Below, piece by piece: positions 30,308-34,867 of a stretch of DNA of 34,867 nt. The DNA lies in IMG/VR virus record IMGVR_UViG_3300007345_000121, positions 1 through 34,867 of that record. One strand, written 5' to 3'. The notes under the pieces were generated by a model. It made no database searches, had not been told where the DNA came from, and was given only the letters and a program-made list of their open reading frames with translations. The DNA is from a virus. Each line of letters starts with the position of its first letter. The stretch's first letter is position 1. The position numbers and the translations under genes are program-made.

Positions 30308-30328
30308 CCTGTAAGTATCGGTTACAGG
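30308..30328 (-). repeat. Inverted repeat after extended tail-protein frame
   Basis: CCTGTAA-7 nt-TTACAGG, perfect 7-bp arms starting 3 nt past the TAA at 30331. It may protect the mRNA end ahead of the main terminator. Confidence 0.5.
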
Positions 30329-30330
30329 AC

Positions 30331-30588
30331 TTAGGCGACGGTAGCCACTCGGAAGGAGCCAACACCAGAACCAGCTGTTTCGGTAACGGTAATAATATCG
30401 CCGACCTGATAATTGGTTCCGGGGACGGTGATGGTAACGGCAATAATGTTGCCCGAACCATCTGTATCCACTGTTGCATCCGCAGTGGTACCAGAACCAC
30501 CGGCAAGATCCACGGCAAGACCAGTCTGAGAAGCCGTAAAGGCCAAACCGGTACCGTAGGTGTCGGTGGTTGCGATACCTCCAATCAG
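30331..30588 (-). CDS. In-frame C-terminal extension of major tail protein beyond amber codon
   Basis: 85 codons plus TAA, in the same frame as and directly after the TAG that ends the major tail protein. No ATG or GTG lies in the first part. The first conventional start is a TTG at 30546, more than 30 nt from the only Shine-Dalgarno-like sequence (GGAGG). The encoded sequence is a real beta domain: GLAFTASQTGLAVDLAGGSG, then SGNIIAVTITVPGTNYQVGD, then IITVTETAGSG, a pattern common in phage structural proteins ('TGxGY.VGD.ITV'). The simplest reading is occasional readthrough giving a 290-residue tail protein, comparable to the frameshift-extended tail proteins of other siphoviruses. A separate gene with a weak start cannot be excluded. 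Confidence 0.65.
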   Translation of the reverse strand: MIGGIATTDTYGTGLAFTASQTGLAVDLAGGSGTTADATVDTDGSGNIIAVTITVPGTNYQVGDIITVTETAGSGVGSFRVATVA

Positions 30589-31203
30589 CTAACTGCCAGC
30601 GTTCTCGTCCAGCTCAACAACATAGGGACCATAACCCATGATCTCCGACTCCCAGCTAACGATCGAGCCAGCCTCGATGGATTCGGTGTACCCGGAAAGG
30701 GTGCCGTAACCATACACGGTCTCAACGGTGCCGACAGGGCCCACGCGAGCAAACTTGATCCGAAGGCTATCGGCCACGGTGTTCTGCTCGGTGATACGCA
30801 TCACCTGGTAACCAGCATCCTTGAAGTCGGCCACGCCAGCAAGGGAAACGCTCCAGGACTTGGTGGTAGCCACAGACTGGATGAAGCCCTTTGCCTCGTC
30901 ATCATAGGTGATGATGTCTTCGGCGTTGGTGTCAGTTTCCAGCGAAGCGTTGGTCAGGCCAAAAAGGCGGAACGGATCGTCGGTGCCGTCCATTGCCATT
31001 GCAACGGGAGTAGCGCCGACAGAAAATACGCCAGAAGCGTAGGTAATCTTTTGAGTAGAAGCAACAACAGTAGTGGTGTCAATGAAGTTGCCGGCACCAG
31101 CGGCAACACCACCGGTGACACCAGTAAAGGTTACATCAACGGAAGAAGAAGCCAGGGGAACGATGTAAACATCATACCCGAAGGCAGCAGAGAAGTTTGC
31201 CAT
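30589..31203 (-). CDS. Major tail protein
   Basis: 204 residues (MANFSAAFGYDVYIVPLASS...), Thr/Val/Gly/Ala-rich and mainly beta, as for siphovirus tail-tube proteins. Features include DPFRLFGLTNASLETDTNAE and SYTLSG-like GTLSGYTESIEAGSIVSWES, the latter typical of the tube fold. Place between the tail terminator candidate and the tape measure supports the call. It has a structured 50-nt leader with no clear Shine-Dalgarno sequence. The frame ends in TAG followed by CTG and stays open for 85 codons more. Confidence 0.88.
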   Translation of the reverse strand: MANFSAAFGYDVYIVPLASSSVDVTFTGVTGGVAAGAGNFIDTTTVVASTQKITYASGVFSVGATPVAMAMDGTDDPFRLFGLTNASLETDTNAEDIITYDDEAKGFIQSVATTKSWSVSLAGVADFKDAGYQVMRITEQNTVADSLRIKFARVGPVGTVETVYGYGTLSGYTESIEAGSIVSWESEIMGYGPYVVELDENAGS

Positions 31204-31209
31204 AGTCGT

Positions 31210-31247
31210 TTTCGCGAAAGGGGACTATCTGAGAGGTAGTCCCTCTC
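31210..31247 (-). promoter_or_regulatory. Leader of major tail protein with alternative hairpins
   Basis: Two perfect stems compete: GGGACTA (31221-31227) with TAGTCCC (31237-31243), and GAGAGG (31231-31236) with CCTCTC (31242-31247). A 10-bp palindrome TTTCGCGAAA (31210-31219) lies just before the start. Mutually exclusive folds suggest mRNA-level control or stabilisation. Confidence 0.45.
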
Positions 31248-31253
31248 ATTTCT

Positions 31254-31264
31254 AAGGTTTCCAA
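31254..31264 (-). promoter_or_regulatory. Degenerate TAGG-type element upstream of major tail protein
   Basis: Coding-strand TTGGAAACCTT, directly after the stop of the terminator gene and 51 nt before the ATG. It keeps GG, A and CT but not the last A. Confidence 0.4.
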
Positions 31265-31696
31265 TTAAGGCACTATTGGCAAATCAGACTTGATGATAAT
31301 TTTGTTTTGAACTTTTGCTCCAATACCATCAGACGCAGCTACTGTCTGCATTGAAGACGATCCCATAAATCGTCTAAGTATGATTTCAGTAGCGGTTGTT
31401 AAATCCGCACCAGTTGCTCCATCCCAGCAAATTAAGAATACAGGAAAATGAATACAGAGCCGAGATGCGTCAGTCAAATATGGGAAATCCTCAATATTGC
31501 CCGTGTCGTGGATAACAATCTCAATACCAGTAACGCTTTTAGTTAAAGGTAAATCATCGCCGGGCGTTAAAACGCTCATGGCCGGCAATGTTGCCATATT
31601 GTTAAAAGTGTACTGTCCGACGTAAGGAGCCAAGTTTGCGTCTGCGGCAAGAACATCATAAATAGCCTGCGCTGTTGTAGGAAAGTTTTGAGCCAC
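31265..31696 (-). CDS. Tail terminator-like protein
   Basis: 143 residues from a GTG at 31696 (GTG GCT CAA AAC), 20 nt after an element. The pattern FPTTAQAIYDVLAADANLAP at the N-terminus (a first helix that ends in a loop), a beta core (IEIVIHDTGN, ICIHFPVFLICWDG-like) and EIILRRFMGS helix resembles the alpha/beta tail terminator fold that caps the tail tube. It directly precedes the major tail protein, the usual place for this gene. Assigned by fold pattern and synteny, not by a diagnostic motif. Confidence 0.7.
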   Translation of the reverse strand: MAQNFPTTAQAIYDVLAADANLAPYVGQYTFNNMATLPAMSVLTPGDDLPLTKSVTGIEIVIHDTGNIEDFPYLTDASRLCIHFPVFLICWDGATGADLTTATEIILRRFMGSSSMQTVAASDGIGAKVQNKIIIKSDLPIVP

Positions 31697-31715
31697 AAGA
31701 CTGCCGAGACTGCTT

Positions 31716-31726
31716 TAGTGTTCCTG
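31716..31726 (-). promoter_or_regulatory. TAGGNANNCTA-type element upstream of gene at 31696
   Basis: Coding-strand CAGGAACACTA, core 20 nt before the GTG. Confidence 0.55.
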
Positions 31727-31811
31727 CCTTGGGCATAATAGGTCAGCAACGTAAAACGCCTATGGCCTGCACCTGTTTTGCCTACAGTGTGAGCGTTGCC
31801 TGGGTCAGACT

Positions 31812-32231
31812 ATGAGCAACGTAGAGAAAGCACCTCTTCACGAGCGTCCATCCGACTACGTTTACGCCATGACAGCTTTAAATAGTGCGCAAGCTCGTCG
31901 CCAGTGGCGGGCAGGAATTCGTGCAGCGTGGAATGATCGCTGCGCTTATTGCGGTCAGCCACCTATCGACGAAGAGTCCCTTACAATCGATCATGTAAAA
32001 CCTCGCTGCAAAGGAGGAGAGGACCGGACATCCAATGTAATCCCGGCCTGTCGCTCTTGCAATCAAGCCAAGGGTTCAGAAGAATGGGTTTCCTGGTACA
32101 GCCGCCAAGCCTTCTATAGTATCTACGCAGAAGCTCGCATTAGAAAATGGATAGACAAAGGTACTGTCGATAACTACGAAGATACTACAGAAGATTCGGA
32201 ATGGCTTGATCAGGTTATCTCAGGATCCTGA
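31812..32231 (+). CDS. HNH endonuclease with two CxxC zinc motifs (inserted on opposite strand)
   Basis: 139 residues. The HNH core is complete: CAYCGQPP (C44, C47), LTIDHVKPRCKGGEDRTSNV (D60-H61, N75), and PACRSCNQAKGS (C80, C83, K87). It is the only plus-strand gene in the right half of the window, lies between chaperone and tail terminator genes, and overlaps the last 17 nt of the chaperone frame. It lacks the TAGG element. A weak promoter-like GGGCATAAT occurs about 70 nt upstream. Typical of a free-standing homing endonuclease that invaded a spacer. Confidence 0.93.
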   Translation: MSNVEKAPLHERPSDYVYAMTALNSAQARRQWRAGIRAAWNDRCAYCGQPPIDEESLTIDHVKPRCKGGEDRTSNVIPACRSCNQAKGSEEWVSWYSRQAFYSIYAEARIRKWIDKGTVDNYEDTTEDSEWLDQVISGS

Positions 32232-32841
32232 GCTGGAGGCCCTCCTCGGCTACGACCTTGGTATTAACTGGCGGCATCTGAATAAGTACCTCGCCAGAAC
32301 CGTCGGTAGCAGTCATGACGAGCCTCATCTCTGAGGCCTCTTCTTTTGCTATCAACAGGCCTTCTAGCATGCCTTCACCAGCAGTTCTTGGCGCTAGAAT
32401 GATCGCATTTTCATGCATCAGCGCCAAAAGGCTTGGGGGCGTGCTGTTTGCTGTTTTCATCAATCCCTGATAGCAGAACAGCGCCCACGGCGGAAGCTGA
32501 TTGAGTCTGATCAGTTCTGCCATAGCAGCACCAAAACGTCCCTCTGCCATTCCGTCCGAATCCAAACGCTTATAAAGGTAAAAAGCTTCAAGAGGAATCG
32601 GTTTCTTTTGTTTTTTCTGGTCTCTGTTAATATTGGAAAGAGTAGCGGTAAGGAGGGCAACCGGACGCTCGCTTAGATGCAATTCATCCAACTGCATCGT
32701 TTTAGCCTTTCTATAGGCTGTGAAAACATACTCAGAAGGAAGTTCCCAGAAGTTCTCGAGATGAAACTCGGGGTCTCCTGGGAACCATCTTTTCAGAAAC
32801 CAGTATGCTTCCTCAAAATCAAACGAAGCTGCCCTTAGGAC
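32215..32841 (-). CDS. Tail assembly chaperone, -1 frameshift extension (gpG-T like)
   Basis: This frame is open from the slippery site (GTC at 32839-32841) to the stop at 32215, 208 codons. It has no good independent start near its 5' end. The first ATG is at 32697, 48 codons in, with no ribosome site. The sequence begins VLRAASFDFEEAYWFLKRWF and contains NFWELPSEYVFTAYRKAKTM. Joined to the upstream frame through a -1 shift it gives a ~397-residue fusion (189 + 208), the layout of lambda gpG-T, which helps wrap the tape measure before tube assembly. Its 3' end is overlapped by the opposite-strand HNH gene. Confidence 0.8.
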   Translation of the reverse strand, partial: VLRAASFDFEEAYWFLKRWFPGDPEFHLENFWELPSEYVFTAYRKAKTMQLDELHLSERPVALLTATLSNINRDQKKQKKPIPLEAFYLYKRLDSDGMAEGRFGAAMAELIRLNQLPPWALFCYQGLMKTANSTPPSLLALMHENAIILAPRTAGEGMLEGLLIAKEEASEMRLVMTATDGSGEVLIQMPPVNTKVVAEEGLQLRILR

Positions 32842-33407
32842 TTTTTTTCCAGGTCTCCGACCGGATCGTCTTCCCCTGATTTTTCGATAACCTCAATCGC
32901 GTCCTCGTTTTGCTCCCGGAGACGCTCGTCGGAGCGGTTTTCTTCGTCCGTATATAGGTCAGCAAGTGCGTCGATAATATCGGGATGCAAATCAAGAACC
33001 TGATCAAAGTCAATTTTATCGTCTACTCGATAGATTAGCATGCAAAATGCCGTCACCAAGCGGCGACGCTCTTGCGTGGTAATCATTTCAGACATCAAGC
33101 TATCAATTTCTTCCTTGAATTGATCGGCTACTTCTTTACTTTCTTTGCTGAAGCTTCCAGTAATAACTTCCTGGAGAAGTGCATACGCTTTTTCTTGATC
33201 CAGCTTTTTTTCAAGAGCGACCTGACGGACAAGACTCAGCATTTGACGGGTAACGTTGTCAGAGGTCATCTGAGTCTGAAGAAAAGCCTTCTCACCCGCA
33301 CTGAGGTACCCACGACGTTCAATGGAAATATATCCGGCATCCTCGGAGCCTACAAGCTCTCTAATTGGCTTCCGACGCGGCTGGATTACAAAAGGAAGCT
33401 TTGCCAT
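32835..33407 (-). CDS. Tail assembly chaperone (gpG like)
   Basis: 190 residues, helical and acidic. It starts MAKLPFVIQPRRKPIRELVG; the middle is helical (TRQMLSLVRQVALEKKLDQE, and LVTAFCMLIYRVDDKIDFDQ) and the C-terminus is highly charged. It ends four codons after GAA AAA AAG TCC TAA. The A AAA AAG heptamer at its end and the long -1 frame beyond identify it as the short product of a frameshifted chaperone pair. Unlike lambda, it lies upstream of the tail terminator and major tail genes rather than just before the tape measure. It has a perfect element (ATGGTATACTA) 20 nt upstream and a TAAGG ribosome site. Confidence 0.85.
   Translation of the reverse strand: MAKLPFVIQPRRKPIRELVGSEDAGYISIERRGYLSAGEKAFLQTQMTSDNVTRQMLSLVRQVALEKKLDQEKAYALLQEVITGSFSKESKEVADQFKEEIDSLMSEMITTQERRRLVTAFCMLIYRVDDKIDFDQVLDLHPDIIDALADLYTDEENRSDERLREQNEDAIEVIEKSGEDDPVGDLEKKS
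32841..32847 (-). other. Programmed -1 frameshift slippery site A AAA AAG
   Basis: In the zero frame the codons are GAA AAA AAG TCC TAA, so the heptamer A AAA AAG is in the correct register for a -1 slip, two codons before the stop. A Shine-Dalgarno-like GGAG lies about 7 nt upstream (32855-32858), and a possible GCTTC/GAAGC stem lies about 10 nt downstream. Both are known stimulators. Confidence 0.85.
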
Positions 33408-33426
33408 AATAACCTTAAAAGCGAGC

Positions 33427-33437
33427 TAGTATACCAT
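33427..33437 (-). promoter_or_regulatory. TAGGNANNCTA-type element upstream of chaperone gene
   Basis: Coding-strand ATGGTATACTA, core 20 nt before the ATG. It reads TGGTATACT, which also matches an extended -10 promoter. Confidence 0.65.
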
Positions 33438-33976
33438 CACTCACCCTGACCAAGTCGGGACCTAAGATACGCAATAGCTGCCTGCCTTGCTATCTCAGCG
33501 CTTGGCATTGCCTGCAGCGCTTTGGTGACCCATGGTCTACCTGGTAGGTAAACCGGCCTGGCATGCGGGTTGCCGTATGGCTGAATGTAACCGCCTTCGT
33601 GAGTCAAGGCTGCGTACGGAGAACTGTAATTGATGCTAATACTGCCATCAGGCGCAAGGTTAATAGTAAGGGACCTCATTAAGGCGCCAGTTTTAACCGC
33701 TCCTGCCGACCTAATAGAGCTGTCCAGATAAGCTCTAACGGCATCGGCCAAGGCTCGCGCAATGGCCTGCTCCATGCCTCTATGTATAGAATCAAAATCT
33801 GCGTTGACCTGAGTTGGCTCTAGTTCAATCTGAGGAGCGACAGGCAAAGCACCAGGTAGGCCCGTAAACCCGTCAAACTCGACCTCTATCGTATCTTCTT
33901 TTCTGAGTTTAGCATCTACGGATTCGATTTCCCTGAAAAGATCCTCGAAATTATGGGTAACACCAACTTTAGCCAT
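33437..33976 (-). CDS. HK97-gp10-like tail completion protein
   Basis: 179 residues. The C-terminal half has the family pattern VKTGALMRSLTINLAPDGSI then SINYSSPYAALTHEGGYIQP and LPGRPWVTKALQ (about 95-160): a helix ending in the KTGxLxxS turn, a beta hairpin, and the final RPWxxxA segment. Members of this family help complete or join the tail. The start overlaps the stop of the upstream gene (ATG within TGATG-type junction), so both are translated together. Order with the terminator candidate fits head-to-tail connection. Confidence 0.88.
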   Translation of the reverse strand: MAKVGVTHNFEDLFREIESVDAKLRKEDTIEVEFDGFTGLPGALPVAPQIELEPTQVNADFDSIHRGMEQAIARALADAVRAYLDSSIRSAGAVKTGALMRSLTINLAPDGSISINYSSPYAALTHEGGYIQPYGNPHARPVYLPGRPWVTKALQAMPSAEIARQAAIAYLRSRLGQGE

Positions 33977-34482
33977 CAGTTCTGAACCTCGCCGGCGGTC
34001 AGTTGAAGTTGTACGCCACCAATCTCGCTATAAATGATCTCGTCAATACCCTGGCCACCAAAGATACCAGTAGAACGCTGAACCCTGGAAAGACTTTCTC
34101 TTTCGTCACCAAAGAAGAATCGAACCTCCATGTTTGGCATCAAAGCATCTAGTTGTCCCGTTACTGTGCTGAATACAACCAGGCTTTCATCGTCGACGGC
34201 AGGATCCCAATCAGCTGCTACCACGGCGTACTCAAGTGCATAACCACGGTAGTAGAACTGGTCACCACTGGCGCCTGGCATCATTTCACCATCCAGCTGG
34301 CTCTCTAGGGGGATCCTCTTAGAGCCTGATGAGACCCCCGTATATTGGATTCTTTTCATGAAGCAGCGGATAAGGTAGGTATCCCCTGCAGCGGCCACCA
34401 GACGGCCATTGACGACGCTTACAGCGCCTTCTGCGACCGCGATAACCCGAGAGTTGATATAGGGCGCTAGAGGAGAGGCCAT
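33976..34482 (-). CDS. Head completion/connector protein candidate
   Basis: 168 residues, mostly beta with few charged residues (MASPLAPYINSRVIAVAEGA; YLIRCFMKRIQYTGVSSGSK; YYRGYALEYAVVAADWDPAV). The C-terminal region contains RVQRSTGIFGGQGIDEII, sharing RSTGIF with the N-termini of the two decoration-like proteins at 3989-4798. Position immediately before the HK97-gp10-like gene is where head-closure (stopper) proteins lie. It has an element 22 nt upstream of the ATG. Assigned by position and composition. Confidence 0.7.
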   Translation of the reverse strand: MASPLAPYINSRVIAVAEGAVSVVNGRLVAAAGDTYLIRCFMKRIQYTGVSSGSKRIPLESQLDGEMMPGASGDQFYYRGYALEYAVVAADWDPAVDDESLVVFSTVTGQLDALMPNMEVRFFFGDERESLSRVQRSTGIFGGQGIDEIIYSEIGGVQLQLTAGEVQN

Positions 34483-34503
34483 TTACCCAGGTTCATGTCC
34501 TTC

Positions 34504-34514
34504 TAGTCTGCCAG
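34504..34514 (-). promoter_or_regulatory. TAGGNANNCTA-type element upstream of gene at 34482
   Basis: Coding-strand CTGGCAGACTA, core 22 nt before the ATG. Confidence 0.5.
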
Positions 34515-34526
34515 CGCCGTTAGCTT

Positions 34527-34539
34527 CCGGCTACGCCGG
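34527..34539 (-). repeat. GC-rich inverted repeat after zinc-ribbon gene
   Basis: CCGGC-TAC-GCCGG, a perfect 5-bp stem, lies in a GC-rich patch (34520-34556) also containing GAGCGCAGCGAACGAGCG on the minus strand. It has no T-run. It may be a transcript-end structure or a REP-like insertion. Confidence 0.4.
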
Positions 34540-34556
34540 TCGCTCGTTCGCTGCGC

Positions 34557-34742
34557 TCACTCCTTGAGTTTCAATCCACGGCATTTTGCGCAGGACTGAA
34601 TTTCACCATTAAGATGCTTAGCAAAAACGGCATTCATCTTACGAAATGCCTGGCAGCCATGACACCAGACATCAACAAGTTCTTGTTTGCCAAATTCTGC
34701 GAGTGTTTTACCTAGATCACCATCGATTTCAGGGTGGTTCAT
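34557..34742 (-). CDS. Small zinc-ribbon protein (start uncertain)
   Basis: 61 residues from the ATG at 34742. Four cysteines in two CxxC pairs (C27, C30, C51, C54; WCHGC and SCAKC) mark a zinc ribbon. The N-terminus MNHPEIDGDLGKTLAEFGKQ is helical. The frame stays open upstream to the window edge (with a TTG at 34775), so this could also be the C-terminus of a larger protein. I prefer 34742 because a TTGGTATACTG element sits 23 nt before it. It may be a regulator or structural zinc protein; function unknown. Confidence 0.6.
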   Translation of the reverse strand: MNHPEIDGDLGKTLAEFGKQELVDVWCHGCQAFRKMNAVFAKHLNGEIQSCAKCRGLKLKE

Positions 34743-34764
34743 GGTTTTCTCGTATAAGTCCACC

Positions 34765-34775
34765 CAGTATACCAA
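34765..34775 (-). promoter_or_regulatory. TAGG-type element upstream of gene at 34742
   Basis: Coding-strand TTGGTATACTG, core 23 nt before the ATG. The last base differs from consensus, and the upstream frame is open, so this is the least secure site listed. Confidence 0.4.
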
Positions 34776-34867
34776 TTGCTGCGCAATCAGGAGCGAATGA
34801 GGGGCGTGGAATGGTTGGAACCAGGTAGCATACCACCCATGCAGCTGCAGAATGCAAAGTATTGAGC
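34776..34867. other. Right edge of window, no separate gene assigned
   Basis: The 92 bases upstream of the zinc-ribbon gene are open in more than one minus-strand frame to the window edge. One of these continues the zinc-ribbon frame and another ends in TGA at 34787-34789. Either could be the end of a gene outside the window. Nothing more can be supported here. Confidence 0.3.

Noticed and set aside
30255-30584. 109-codon frame overlapping the tail protein extension
   Set aside because: It is Pro/Leu/Arg-rich, runs through the terminator hairpin and is in another frame from the domain-like extension.
30589-30591. Genome-wide recoding of TAG as sense
   Set aside because: TAG serves as the terminal stop of several other genes here (e.g. 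1204, 2793, 4831, 8533, 14234, 15969, 23758), so only local readthrough is plausible.
30295-31239. 314-codon plus-strand frame
   Set aside because: Antisense to the major tail protein; no start signal and no recognisable domain.
1-34867. tRNA or rRNA genes
   Set aside because: No cloverleaf-like or rRNA-like segment was noticed in the intergenic spaces, which are almost all under 130 bp.

Overview
This window is most likely part of the late structural region of a siphovirus genome that infects cyanobacteria. Almost every gene is read from the minus strand. The siphovirus call rests on a tape-measure protein of about 993 residues, a major tail protein, an HK97-gp10-like tail-completion protein, a two-frame tail assembly chaperone, a scaffold and an HK97-type capsid protein. 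The cyanobacterial host is an inference. It comes from recognising several small protein families typical of cyanophages and related aquatic phages: the basic RFG.QG protein, the basic SKNRARNGHGKNGR protein, the Cys-rich CPLQKW protein, and fibres built from 'DLTDVDTTT..GQVLKWNG..WVP' repeats. No photosynthesis gene, terminase, portal or replication gene lies inside the window.

Layout in the direction of minus-strand transcription, from high to low coordinates: a small zinc-ribbon protein (34.7 kb); head-completion and HK97-gp10-like connector genes; a gpG/gpG-T type chaperone pair joined by an apparent programmed -1 frameshift; a plus-strand HNH endonuclease inserted convergently; tail terminator; major tail protein with an in-frame amber codon followed by an 85-codon extension; tape measure; distal tail, hub and tip proteins (27.3-20.3 kb); seven tandem fibre genes (20.3-7.8 kb); a zinc-cluster protein; scaffold; major capsid protein; small accessory or decoration genes; a second HNH endonuclease with a terminator on each side; and a tail of small basic, cysteine-rich and membrane proteins (3.4-1.0 kb). 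At the left end a three-gene plus-strand operon (406-1017) diverges from a gene that runs off the window. Head genes lie downstream of the fibre genes rather than upstream of the tail genes, which is an unusual module order.

The most distinctive signal is a short intergenic element, read on the coding strand as about TAGGNANNCTA. It precedes nearly every gene whose start does not overlap the gene before it. In 21 cases the NANNCT core ends 19-25 nt before the start codon. The major capsid and decoration genes have long leaders and strong Shine-Dalgarno sequences, and there the element sits much farther upstream. It is absent before translationally coupled genes and before both homing endonucleases. 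I read it as a probable phage-specific promoter (or processing site) repeated throughout the late region. Its TAG or TAA often doubles as the stop codon of the preceding gene.

The fibre array alternates two protein classes (I-II-III-I-II-I-II). Class I has an Mtd-like N-terminus and a shared RGDGGD..GGGD C-terminal module. Class II begins with N-R-[VI]-P-V-R-[VI]-A-R-G. This looks like repeated duplication of a two-gene receptor-binding cassette.
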